A DNA stretch of 33,066 nt from Leucobacter komagatae (GTDB lineage: Bacteria > Actinomycetota > Actinomycetes > Actinomycetales > Microbacteriaceae), in assembly GCF_000834055.1 (NCBI RefSeq), contig NZ_JXSQ01000031.1:1-33066 (forward strand), written 5' to 3'. Positions 1-7,068 of this stretch are shown in pieces. Below the pieces are notes generated by a model. That model searched no databases, was not told the DNA's origin, and worked only from the letters and a program-made list of their open reading frames with translations. The position numbers and the translations under genes are program-made. Position 1 is the first letter of the stretch; every line of letters starts with the position of its first letter.

Positions 1-67
1 CGCTGGGGGAGGGCGGGTGTTTCGGCGCCGGCGGGTGGTTTGGGAGCGGATCCCGGGCCGAGTCCGC

Positions 68-1273
68 CTAGCCGCTGAGTGCCGCGGTCGGTGAGACGCG
101 CGCCGCGCGCCACGCAGGGACGATCCCGGCGATAGCTCCGACAATGAGGGTCGAACCGATCGCGGCGAGTGGCACGTAGGTGGGAAGCGCAAACGGTAGC
201 CCGCCGGAGGCCGCGAAGCCGGCGGTAGCTGCCGCCCCCAGTCCGGCGCCTGCGAGCCCGCCGAGCGCCGAGAGCACGAGCGCCTCACCGAGGAACTGTC
301 GCCTGATGTGCGCGCGGCGCGCGCCGATGGCTCTGCGCAGTCCGATCTCGCGGCGCCGCTCCATCACGGAGATGATCATGGTGTTGGCGACGCCGATCCC
401 ACCAACGAGCAGGCCGAGCGATCCCAGGGCGAGGAGCATTCCCGTAAACGTCTCGTCGGCCGCGCCCTTTGCCGCAAGCGCGTCAGACGGCCGTGAAACG
501 CTCACGGACTCTGGCTTTTCAGGAGAGAGCGTCTGCGGGAGCAGCTTGCGCGTCTTCTGAAGCGTGTCTTCCCCCGACCGCACGTACAGCCTTGTCGGTG
601 CGCCGTCGTAGCCGAGGCGTTCCTTGGCCACTGCGTTGCCGATGAGTGCGGAGGTGTCGAGCTCGGGCGCCAACGCAACAGGGTCGAGGATCCCCACGAC
701 AGAGAACTGCTGCCCGCCGAGCCAGATCAGCGTTCCCGGTTGCTCGATGCCCAGCTGCCGGGCAGCACCGCTGCCGAGAACGACCGAGGGGAACGCGGCT
801 GTCGCGTCGTTCAGCCACGCGCCGGAGCGGATCGAGGCAGCGAGGACACGGTCGAGCGCCGTATCGACTGCGCGCACCGAAAGCCCGCCGGTCTCGGCGC
901 TTGGGATGAGGTCGCTGCGATACACGCGTACGCCGCTGAGGGTGCCAACGCCTGCCGATTCGAGCACCCCGGCGACGCGGATCACGCGCCCGGAGGAGTC
1001 TTTCGGCAGCGGTGTCTCGGCACCAAACAGGTCCTTCCCTGATTCGACAGTGAGGAGGTTGGTGCCGAGCGCATCCAGCCGTTGCTGCAGCTGCGCCTGG
1101 CTCGACGCCGAGATGCCGAGCACCGCAACCATCGCTGCGATACCGATCGCGATGCCGAGCGCGGAAAGCACAGCGCGCAGGGGGCGAGCCCTGATCCCGG
1201 ATGTGCTCAACTGAATGAGGTCGACCGCGCGGAGGCGCGAACGCTCTTCGGTTGGTCGCTGGAGGAGATTCAT
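68..1273 (-). CDS. MacB/FtsX-type ABC transporter permease
   Basis: This 401-residue inner-membrane protein has the MacB layout. A cytoplasmic N-terminus is followed by one membrane segment near residues 35-58 (ending in a small-residue-rich [16 protein letters not shown] stretch), a large extracytoplasmic MacB_PCD domain (about 60-275), and a C-terminal FtsX domain with three more membrane segments near 278-300, 330-355 and 370-392. The [15 protein letters not shown] segment after the second helix is the usual FtsX coupling region. The ATG start overlaps the stop of the upstream ATPase gene by four bases (ATGA), so the two are translationally coupled. It is the last gene of a lipoprotein, fusion protein, ATPase, permease operon. 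The family exports peptides or macrolides, or does mechanical work on the envelope. The substrate cannot be read from the sequence. Confidence 0.93.
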   Translation of the reverse strand: MNLLQRPTEERSRLRAVDLIQLSTSGIRARPLRAVLSALGIAIGIAAMVAVLGISASSQAQLQQRLDALGTNLLTVESGKDLFGAETPLPKDSSGRVIRVAGVLESAGVGTLSGVRVYRSDLIPSAETGGLSVRAVDTALDRVLAASIRSGAWLNDATAAFPSVVLGSGAARQLGIEQPGTLIWLGGQQFSVVGILDPVALAPELDTSALIGNAVAKERLGYDGAPTRLYVRSGEDTLQKTRKLLPQTLSPEKPESVSVSRPSDALAAKGAADETFTGMLLALGSLGLLVGGIGVANTMIISVMERRREIGLRRAIGARRAHIRRQFLGEALVLSALGGLAGAGLGAAATAGFAASGGLPFALPTYVPLAAIGSTLIVGAIAGIVPAWRAARVSPTAALSG

Positions 1274-2010
1274 GCTGGCTCCCCACTCGCCGCTGCAGCG
1301 ACGAAAGCAGGCCCCTGAAGCGCGGGGTTCTCGGCGTCGGGCGCCGACTGCTCGTCTTCGATGAGCTGCCCGTCGACGACGCGAACGCGGCGGGGAAGCG
1401 ACGCGGCGAGCTCGCGATCGTGTGTGATCATGACGACGGTGGTGCCTTCCTTGTTGAGCTGGTGGAGCAGCCGCATGATGCTGGCGCCGGCGGCCTGATC
1501 GAGATTGCCTGTCGGCTCGTCGGCGAGCAGCAGCGACGGTCTCCCTACGGTGGCGCGCGCGATGGCGACGCGCTGCCGCTCGCCGCCCGAGAGCTGATGC
1601 GGGCGGTGCTGCAACCGGTGACCGAGCCCAACCCGGTCGAGGGCTGCGGCTGCCTCCCGTCGCCGGACTGACCGGGAGTGCCCGCGGTAGAGCAGCCCGT
1701 CCCCGACGTTGTCGAGGGCGGATCGACCCTCGGTGAGGTGAAACTGCTGAAACACGAAGCCGATGGTGTGCCCTCGAACGTCCGAGAGCGCGTTGTCACT
1801 GAGGACGGAGACGTCGCGCCCCGCGATGATCACCTTTCCCGTCGTGGGGCGGTCGAGCGTGCCAAGGACGTTGAGGAGGGTTGATTTTCCCGAGCCTGAC
1901 GGTCCGACTATTCCGAGGAACTCGCCCGCCTGCACCTGCAAATTGATTCCCCGCAGCACATCGGTTGGTGGCGCGCCGAAGCTCTTCGTGATCCCTTCGA
2001 GCGTGATCAT
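1270..2010 (-). CDS. ABC transporter ATP-binding protein (MacB/LolD type)
   Basis: A 246-residue ABC ATPase. It shows Walker [10 protein letters not shown] near residues 36-44, the signature [14 protein letters not shown] near 142-155, Walker [13 protein letters not shown], and the H-loop in MITHD. The organisation is that of the LolD/MacB/FtsE group that pairs with FtsX-type permeases, and the permease gene follows directly with a four-base overlap. Its own ATG likewise overlaps the stop of the preceding fusion-protein gene by four bases. It powers the adjacent permease from the cytoplasmic face. About 25 extra C-terminal residues beyond the usual core are acidic and alanine-rich and carry no recognised motif. 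Confidence 0.95.
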   Translation of the reverse strand: MITLEGITKSFGAPPTDVLRGINLQVQAGEFLGIVGPSGSGKSTLLNVLGTLDRPTTGKVIIAGRDVSVLSDNALSDVRGHTIGFVFQQFHLTEGRSALDNVGDGLLYRGHSRSVRRREAAAALDRVGLGHRLQHRPHQLSGGERQRVAIARATVGRPSLLLADEPTGNLDQAAGASIMRLLHQLNKEGTTVVMITHDRELAASLPRRVRVVDGQLIEDEQSAPDAENPALQGPAFVAAAASGEPA

Positions 2011-3077
2011 GCTTCCGCCACCACGACTGTGGTTCCGGCGTCGATTCCCTCGCCGGTGATCTCGACGAGCCCGCCGGCGAACAGCCCGGTCTCAACCGCG
2101 ACCCGCTTGGTGCCGGCGGTTCCCGTTGCGCCCGGTGCGACAACCTCGACTCCGTAGCCGCCACCCGGGAGCGCGAGCAGCGCGCCCACTGGCACCGAGA
2201 GCACGTCCTCACGGGTCTCGCTCGTGAACGAAACGCGAACGGTCGCGCGGTCGATGCTCTTCGCGTCGTCTGGGTTGTCGAGCACGACGGTTACGGGGAC
2301 TATCGGGGTGGTGTCGCCGCCCTGCTCCGACTGCTCGGGCTCGCGTGGCGGATCCACTGCGGTGATTTTCCCCGTGGTCTTTGCGCCGCCTGGGAGTTCT
2401 ATCTCGACGGGAGCGCCAACCACTGCGAGCCGCTGCTGGGCAAGTTTGAGGTTGATCTCGACGTGCTTACCGAGCTCGGTCACGCGCACGATCTCTGTGC
2501 CTGGCGCGGTCTGCGCGCCCGGTTCGAGCTTCGCCGCGGCGATGCGCAGCGGGCCGGGGGCGAAGTGGATCTCGCCCATGCCGATCTCGCCCGTGATTTC
2601 ACGCCCCATTGCCTCCTGCCAGAGCCTGATGCCCACGCGGGTGTTTTCGTCGAAGACGTCGTCTGGGTCTGCCCAGAAGTAGCCGAGCGCGGCGAGCGAC
2701 GCTTCGAGCTGTTGCACGTCTGGGCCGCGCTCCATGCCGAGTTCGAAGGCGCGCCACTGTGGGAGCGCGCCAGTGAACAGGAGGACCGGCCTGTTGTCGA
2801 TGGAGAAGAGTTCTCCCCCAACGCTGAGCTCGGACCCGGGAGGGGCCACCGATGTGAGCGTGCCGGCGCCCCCCGAGATGGCGCGCTCTCCCGTATACCC
2901 GAGGTTGCCCTGCACGAGCGTTTGCTCTGAGAGGTCTCCGCGGACGACCTCGGCAGTGGATCGGGGTGGTGGGGTGTGCGGTTTGGGGTCCTGGGGGGAC
3001 GTGAGGATCACGAAGCCGGTCGCTACGAGTCCCAAGACTGCGACGCCCGCTGCGACGCCGATCCAGCGTTTTTTCAC
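2007..3077 (-). CDS. Membrane-fusion-like protein with peptidoglycan-binding domain
   Basis: A 356-residue protein anchored by one N-terminal membrane segment (residues 6-27, after MKKR), with the rest outside. A PG_binding_1-like domain (about 115-160, containing [17 protein letters not shown] and TRVGIRLWQ) sits inside a HlyD/MacA-like scaffold. The C-terminal half (about 185-356) resembles the adaptor beta-barrel and lipoyl-like parts, including [21 protein letters not shown]. The start is GTG at 3077. An AGGA box about eight bases upstream overlaps the end of the lipoprotein gene, which implies coupling. In Gram-positives such proteins work with MacB-type transporters and may bind the cell wall instead of an outer-membrane channel. 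That role is inferred from architecture and operon position. Confidence 0.88.
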   Translation of the reverse strand: MKKRWIGVAAGVAVLGLVATGFVILTSPQDPKPHTPPPRSTAEVVRGDLSEQTLVQGNLGYTGERAISGGAGTLTSVAPPGSELSVGGELFSIDNRPVLLFTGALPQWRAFELGMERGPDVQQLEASLAALGYFWADPDDVFDENTRVGIRLWQEAMGREITGEIGMGEIHFAPGPLRIAAAKLEPGAQTAPGTEIVRVTELGKHVEINLKLAQQRLAVVGAPVEIELPGGAKTTGKITAVDPPREPEQSEQGGDTTPIVPVTVVLDNPDDAKSIDRATVRVSFTSETREDVLSVPVGALLALPGGGYGVEVVAPGATGTAGTKRVAVETGLFAGGLVEITGEGIDAGTTVVVAEA

Positions 3078-3081
3078 GGCG

Positions 3082-3639
3082 CTATCCTGCTGGCGTTGGG
3101 ACGCCGCTGATGCCGCAGGCCTCGAAGGCTTCCTCAGGGATCTCGCTTGACAGGGTGAGGCCTTCGCCCTCGCCCGGGTCAGCGATATCTACGCCCTGTT
3201 CGCGGAGGCAGCGTGTGAGTTCGAGCGTTTCCTTGCGCATGCTCTCCTCGGTCATCGGCTTGCCATCGGGGCCTTTCGGCGCCGGTGGTGCTCCGATCTT
3301 GTCCTGGCAGACCTTGTCCGCGGCCTCGAATACGTCCATCCCGCCGAGCTCATCGATATTGAGTGCCTCCATTGCGCCGTTCTCTTCTGCTGGCGGGTCT
3401 GGGTATGCGATGCCTTCATCTTGCATGCACTTTGCGTACTTCACCGACCAGGAGTGCAAGGTCTCTGTTGAGGCGGCGCTAGCGTTGTCCTCCTCTTCCT
3501 GCGCCCCGGGGGCTGAACAGCCGGCGAGTAGCAGCGCCGCGATTGGGATCGTGAGGAGGGCGAGGCGGCTGCGCGATGTTGAACGCCGCCCTGGGGCGTG
3601 TTCCGGGGTCGCGGTGCTGTTCTGCATAGTGGTCGTCAT
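3082..3639 (-). CDS. Putative lipoprotein with duplicated Cys-rich motif
   Basis: A small secreted lipoprotein of unknown function. I place the start at the ATG ending at 3639, one codon inside the longest open frame, which begins with TTG at 3642. AGGA lies eight bases upstream of this ATG. Numbering from this ATG, a basic N-terminus precedes the signal helix and an LLAGC lipobox with Cys41 as the lipidation site. The mature part holds two related motifs, YAKCMQDEGIAYPDP and LTRCLREQGVDIADP, sharing the pattern C-x3-[EQ]-G-[IV]-x3-DP, and ends with another cysteine in ACGISGVP. The coding end lies four bases before the fusion-protein GTG. First in an ABC export operon, it may be a sensor or adaptor for the transporter, but no family function is known to me. 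Confidence 0.8.
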   Translation of the reverse strand: MTTTMQNSTATPEHAPGRRSTSRSRLALLTIPIAALLLAGCSAPGAQEEEDNASAASTETLHSWSVKYAKCMQDEGIAYPDPPAEENGAMEALNIDELGGMDVFEAADKVCQDKIGAPPAPKGPDGKPMTEESMRKETLELTRCLREQGVDIADPGEGEGLTLSSEIPEEAFEACGISGVPTPAG

Positions 3640-3822
3640 CAAGGATGTCCTGTTCTGTGTGCTTGGGTCGCAGGTGGCGCGACCGGTACCCAGTCCATCG
3701 GGTGGGCGCTAAGCAGGGAGTCTGCAAAAACACAGACCTTTTCTTAATGTCCAGCGTGTTTGACTGTGCATACGATTTCGGCGTTCGGTGCGCCCGGAAC
3801 GTGAAACGTAAGGGCGTGCAGT
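3640..3822. promoter_or_regulatory. Divergent control region: lipoprotein/ABC operon versus two-component system
   Basis: This spacer of about 183 bases separates the minus-strand ABC operon from the plus-strand two-component genes, so it must hold both promoters. It is noticeably AT-richer around 3725-3780 than the flanking genes. TTGACT occurs at 3760-3765 and TACGAT at 3771-3776, but they are too close together to be a standard -35/-10 pair. A short inverted repeat, GTCTG/CAGAC (3720-3724 and 3733-3737), flanks an A-rich loop. No response-regulator box can be assigned with confidence. Confidence 0.45.
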
Positions 3823-4506
3823 GTGCGGGTGTTGATAGTTGAGGACGAGGTGCACCTCGCGGAGGCCGTGCAGACGGTGCTGCGGCGCTCGTCCATCGCG
3901 GCCGATATTGCGTTCGACGGTAATGCGGCCGTCGAGATTCTCGGTCACACTGAATACGACGTGCTCTTGCTCGATCGCGACCTCCCCGGCATGCACGGCG
4001 ACGACGTCTGCCGTTGGGTGGTCAGCAATGCACCTGGCACGAGGGTGCTCATGCTCACCGCAGCGGGGCTGCTCGACGAAAAAGTTGACGGGTTCGCGCT
4101 CGGAGCTGACGATTACCTCGTGAAGCCTTTCGACTTCCCCGAGCTCATCGTGCGCCTCCAAGCCCTGCACCGCCGCAACGCCGCGCCGCTGCCCCCGGTG
4201 CTCGAAGCTCACGGTGTCACCCTCGATCCGTTCCGACGGGAGGTGTTCCGCGACGGCCGCTACGTGCACCTGAGCCGGAAGGAATTCGCGCTACTGCGAA
4301 CGCTCCTTGAGGCGAACGGTGGTGTCCTCAGCGCCGAACAACTGCTCGAGCGCGCCTGGGACGAGAACGCGGATCCATTCACCAACGCGATCCGCGTCAC
4401 GATGTCCACGCTGCGCAAGCGGCTCGGCGAGCCTCGCATCATTCACACCGTACCTGGCGTTGGATACCGTGTCGGTGCGCCGGTGGCGGCGGTGACCGAT
4501 GCGTAA
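3823..4506 (+). CDS. OmpR/PhoB-family response regulator
   Basis: A 227-residue two-component response regulator. The receiver domain (residues 1-115) has the acidic pocket E7/D8, phospho-acceptor Asp51 (LLLDRDLPG), Thr79 and Lys101 (DDYLVKPF). A winged-helix OmpR-type DNA-binding domain follows (about 130-220), with SRKEFALLRTLLE and RVTMSTLRKRLG. The GTG start has AGGG eight bases upstream (3811-3814). The gene overlaps the histidine kinase by eight bases and is divergent from the ABC/lipoprotein operon. That operon is the likeliest target, as is common for MacAB-type exporters controlled by an adjacent two-component system. The signal is unknown. Confidence 0.95.
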   Translation: MRVLIVEDEVHLAEAVQTVLRRSSIAADIAFDGNAAVEILGHTEYDVLLLDRDLPGMHGDDVCRWVVSNAPGTRVLMLTAAGLLDEKVDGFALGADDYLVKPFDFPELIVRLQALHRRNAAPLPPVLEAHGVTLDPFRREVFRDGRYVHLSRKEFALLRTLLEANGGVLSAEQLLERAWDENADPFTNAIRVTMSTLRKRLGEPRIIHTVPGVGYRVGAPVAAVTDA

Positions 4507-5803
4507 GACGAGCCGGTTTCGGCTCACCATTCGCGCCCGCATCACGCTGAGCGTGGCCCTGCTCGTCGCGCTCGGTGGGGGAGTCATCGTTGCCGGCCTG
4601 AACATCTTCATGCGATACGGGCCGGTGTGGGCGATCCCAGCGAGTGCGACCGTAGCGGCAAGCAGCAGCGCGACGACCGATAACAATATCGGCGGATCCG
4701 CGGTGCTCAACGTCGATACATCGGGCGCGGGTGCCACGGACAGGGAAGGGTTTACTGAGACCGTTCCTGCGCTAGAGATTCGGACCGTCGACGACGTCTT
4801 TGACACGCTGCTGTGGTCGTCTATCGTCGCGCTCGTCTTGATCGTTGTGGCCGGCGCGCTCGCCGCGTGGATCCTCGCGGGGCGCGTGCTCTCTCCACTG
4901 CATGAGATTAACGCGGCAGCGCGTTCCGCCACGCCAAGCAGGCTTGACCGCAGGGTCGCGTTGCAGGGCCCCCGCGACGAGCTCACCGACCTGTCGGACA
5001 CGCTCGACGCCATGCTCGACCGGCTCGAGCAAGCCTTTCGCGCGCAGCAGCTGTTCGCGGCGAACGCCTCCCACGAGCTTCGCACCCCGCTCGCGACCGA
5101 GAAGGCGATGCTCGACATGCTGCTCGATGGCCCGGAGCCCAGCGCAGCCGAGTACCGGGAGGTTGCGGTGAAGCTGCGCGACGTCAACGCGCGCAGTATC
5201 GCGATGGGGGAGGCGCTGCTCGATCTCACCCGCTCACAGATGGGCGTCGGGGTGGCGGATCGGAGCGAACACGAACCGCAAGACGTCACCGACCTGCTCG
5301 AAGCGCCGCTGGCGCGGGCACGCGAGGTCGCTGCGCGGAGGGGGCTCACCGTCGAGGCAGCCGTCGAGCCACACAGCGTGAACGCGAACCCCGAGATGCT
5401 CGGAAGGCTGCTCGACAACCTCCTCGGCAACGCCGCGCGGCACGCTGTCGCCGACTCTGCCGACTCTGCCGACTCTGCCGACTCCGCCGACTCCGCCGAG
5501 TCGGGCGAGCCGATCCGGCTGAGCTGGGCGCGAGAAGCCGGGACGTCGGTGCTGCGCGTCTCCAATGCCGCACCGACGCTCGACCGCGAGACACGAGAGC
5601 GGCTCCACGAGCCGTTTGTGCGAGCGGGAGGCCGGGTCCGCGCTGACGGCGGCAGCGGCCTTGGCCTCGCGATCGCCGCCTCGGTGGCTCAGGCCCACGG
5701 TGGCACGCTCACGGTCCTTGACCCCGAGGGCTGCGATGCCGACGGCGGGGGAGTTGAGGACTTCACGGTCGAGGTGCGCTTCCCGTCGCCCGCGGAGAGC
5801 TGA
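4499..5803 (+). CDS. Sensor histidine kinase (HAMP-HisKA-HATPase)
   Basis: A 434-residue membrane sensor kinase. Transmembrane helix 1 is about residues 15-38 and helix 2 about 106-128, enclosing an extracytoplasmic region of about 65 residues with no recognised sensor fold. A HAMP linker (about 128-180) leads to HisKA with phospho-acceptor His192 (NASHELRTPLA). The ATPase domain has the N-box NLLGNAARH (Asn307, Asn311) and the G-box GSGLGLAIA (385-393). Residues 318-335 are an in-frame (Ala-Asp-Ser)5-Ala-Glu-Ser tract from a nine-base tandem repeat, inserted just after the N-box. The gene overlaps the response regulator and is its partner. It probably senses an envelope or drug signal linked to the divergent ABC operon. 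Confidence 0.94.
   Translation: MRKTSRFRLTIRARITLSVALLVALGGGVIVAGLNIFMRYGPVWAIPASATVAASSSATTDNNIGGSAVLNVDTSGAGATDREGFTETVPALEIRTVDDVFDTLLWSSIVALVLIVVAGALAAWILAGRVLSPLHEINAAARSATPSRLDRRVALQGPRDELTDLSDTLDAMLDRLEQAFRAQQLFAANASHELRTPLATEKAMLDMLLDGPEPSAAEYREVAVKLRDVNARSIAMGEALLDLTRSQMGVGVADRSEHEPQDVTDLLEAPLARAREVAARRGLTVEAAVEPHSVNANPEMLGRLLDNLLGNAARHAVADSADSADSADSADSAESGEPIRLSWAREAGTSVLRVSNAAPTLDRETRERLHEPFVRAGGRVRADGGSGLGLAIAASVAQAHGGTLTVLDPEGCDADGGGVEDFTVEVRFPSPAES
5450..5503 (+). repeat. Nine-base coding microsatellite (GCCGACTCY) in the kinase ATPase domain
   Basis: Six consecutive nine-base units are present. Three are GCCGACTCT (5450, 5459, 5468), two are GCCGACTCC (5477, 5486), and one is degenerate, GCCGAGTCG (5495). 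They encode five Ala-Asp-Ser triplets and one Ala-Glu-Ser. Slippage by whole units would keep the reading frame while changing the length of a loop behind the N-box. Confidence 0.93.
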
Positions 5804-5823
5804 CCCGCTTCAGCTCGGCTCGC

Positions 5824-5829
5824 TACACT
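5824..5829 (+). promoter_or_regulatory. Candidate -10 element for leaderless transcription
   Basis: TACACT fits the actinobacterial TANNNT -10 pattern and ends six bases before the ATG at 5836. There is no Shine-Dalgarno-like sequence between it and the start. If this -10 is used, transcription begins at or within a base or two of the start codon, giving a leaderless mRNA. The element also lies just after the kinase stop codon, which would give the downstream gene its own promoter. Confidence 0.45.
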
Positions 5830-5835
5830 TGCGCC

Positions 5836-6252
5836 ATGATCGGCGAAAACCTTCTCGGCCCAGAACCCACGCTCCTCGCACCTGAAGCGGAGGTTGCAAC
5901 GGCGCTCGCCGCAGGGCGCGATCCCGAGTCGGTCGTGCGTGAGCACCCAGAGTCACCGCTCGCGTGGGTTGAGCTCTCAGACGAGGCTGCCGCGGCGGGC
6001 CGTGAGATCGAGGCGTACGCGTTTGCGCGTGTCGGGTACCACCGCGGTCTCGACACGTTGCGCAAGTCGGGCTGGCGTGGCGCGGGCCCCGTTCCGTGGT
6101 CGCACGAACCGAACCGTGGTGTGCTCCGCGCGCTGTACGCGCTCCGACGCGGCGCTGCTGCGATTGGTGAGACCGCTGAGGTCGAGCGCCTGACCGAGTT
6201 CCTCAATGGCGCAGACGCGACGGCGATCGCGGAGATTGAGGCCGCGCGGTAG
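5836..6252 (+). CDS. DUF3151 family protein
   Basis: A 138-residue soluble protein recognisable as the actinobacterial DUF3151 family. It has the hallmark stretches LLGPEPTLL near the start, HPESPLAWVELSD (about 37-49), AYAFARVGYHRGLD (about 61-74), and LRKSGWRGAGPVPWSHEPNRG (about 76-96). The family's function is unknown. The sequence is alpha-helical and TPR-like in feel, with no signal peptide or membrane segment. The ATG has no ribosome-binding site but follows a good -10 hexamer, so it is probably leaderless. A strong hairpin terminator follows the stop. It is not obviously related to its neighbours. Confidence 0.9.
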   Translation: MIGENLLGPEPTLLAPEAEVATALAAGRDPESVVREHPESPLAWVELSDEAAAAGREIEAYAFARVGYHRGLDTLRKSGWRGAGPVPWSHEPNRGVLRALYALRRGAAAIGETAEVERLTEFLNGADATAIAEIEAAR

Positions 6253-6267
6253 TCGCGAGGCGCAGCA

Positions 6268-6303
6268 CAACGGACCCCCGGCCTGAGCGCCGGGGGTCCG
6301 TTG
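6268..6303. terminator. Bidirectional hairpin terminator
   Basis: A perfect 14-bp stem (6268-6281 paired with 6290-6303, core ACGGACCCCCGG) closes an eight-base loop. It lies between the convergent DUF3151 and TetR genes, 16 bases after the first stop and about 18 bases from the second. There is no clear T-tract, as is common in actinobacteria. Confidence 0.85.
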
Positions 6304-6320
6304 CGTTGGTGCGGAACCAG

Positions 6321-6902
6321 CTAGCCGGATCGGGTGCCGAGCGTTGCGTCCACGAGCCTGCGCGTCTCGGCGGGAGTCATTGGCGCACGGGCGAGCGCGC
6401 GGAGGATGATCGTGCCGACGAGCGCCTCAGCGATTTCGTAGAGGGGTGCGTCCGGTGTGAGGTTTGGCGCCTCGCCGATGCCGGCCGTGAGCCTCCCCGT
6501 GAGCGTGTCCTCGCCGCTGATGCTGCTGCGCACGCGAACTGCGACCTCGGGGTTGTCGGCGGCTGCGGCGATGAGGGATCGGAGGAGCCCGTCGCTGTCG
6601 GGGTCGCCAAGCGTGGCGAATACGTCGTCGAGCCAGTTGGCGAGGTCTTCCGCGACGTGCCCGCGGTTGGGAACCGGATGAGCCTGTTTGAGGAGCATTC
6701 CCTCGACGAGGCACTCGGCGATGATCGCGCTTTTCGACTTCCACCAGCGGTAGATGGTCTGCTTGCCCACCCCCGCGGCCGTTGCGATGCCCTCGATGGT
6801 GAGCCGTTCGAAGCCGACCTCTGCGAAGCGCTGCGCCGTGGCTTCGAGGATTTTCAGCCGGGCTACCTCGCTGCGCACCGGCCCGCTGTGCGTGGGCGAC
6901 AT
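6321..6902 (-). CDS. TetR-family transcriptional regulator (MMPL neighbour)
   Basis: A 193-residue repressor-type protein. The N-terminal TetR helix-turn-helix (about residues 14-60) reads ILEATAQRFAEVGFERLTIE then IATAAGVGKQTIYRWWKSK. The rest is a helical ligand-binding domain. The IYRWWKSK variant is typical of the TetR branch with a TetR_C_16-like C-terminus. The ATG start has a consensus AGGAGG five bases upstream (complement of 6908-6913). It is divergent from the MMPL exporter across about 166 bases that contain operator-like inverted repeats. Local repression of the exporter, and probably of itself, relieved by an exported compound, is the likely role. Confidence 0.93.
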   Translation of the reverse strand: MSPTHSGPVRSEVARLKILEATAQRFAEVGFERLTIEGIATAAGVGKQTIYRWWKSKSAIIAECLVEGMLLKQAHPVPNRGHVAEDLANWLDDVFATLGDPDSDGLLRSLIAAAADNPEVAVRVRSSISGEDTLTGRLTAGIGEAPNLTPDAPLYEIAEALVGTIILRALARAPMTPAETRRLVDATLGTRSG

Positions 6903-6931
6903 GGGAGCCTCCTGTGTGTTTGGCGAGGAAT

Positions 6932-6961
6932 TTGTCTAGACGAGACGTTGCGTCTTATTCT
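6932..6961 (+). promoter_or_regulatory. MMPL promoter with operator in the spacer
   Basis: TTGTCT (6932-6937) and TATTCT (6956-6961) are separated by 18 bases and make a plausible promoter for the exporter. The spacer holds a perfect inverted repeat AGACG-TTG-CGTCT (6943-6955), next to the palindrome GTCTAGAC (6934-6941). An inverted repeat between -35 and -10 is a classic TetR-family operator position. Confidence 0.55.
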
Positions 6962-6984
6962 AACAAGGTTGGCTAATCCGGGGA

Positions 6985-7001
6985 AGCGTTGGCCCAACGC
7001 T
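6985..7001. promoter_or_regulatory. 17-base perfect palindrome, candidate second operator
   Basis: AGCGTTGG-C-CCAACGCT has eight-base arms and a single central base. It lies about 17 bases after the start site predicted from the TTGTCT/TATTCT promoter and 68 bases before the exporter ATG. It does not share a core with the AGACG repeat upstream, so it may bind a different regulator or form an mRNA hairpin. Confidence 0.5.
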
Positions 7002-7068
7002 CGCGTCCCGGAACCCGGTGCGAGTCCCCAGCACGTATGACGCGCGAGCGCGCAAGAACGGGAAGCAC

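Noticed and set aside
4291..5565. Long minus-strand open frame of 424 codons opposite the two-component genes
   Set aside because: Serine/alanine-rich shadow of the kinase with no domain, no start signal and repeats mirroring the opposite strand.
7026..7036. CCCAGCACGTA near the MMPL start and again near dps (16051-16061)
   Set aside because: About 16 bases match with one mismatch, but a repeat this short is expected by chance in high-GC DNA of this length, and the two genes are not otherwise linked.
7018..7068. Upstream GTG start giving 17 extra residues on the MMPL protein
   Set aside because: No ribosome-binding site before GTG 7018, and the extra residues are unlike MMPL N-termini. ATG 7069 has GGGAAG and the family-typical start.
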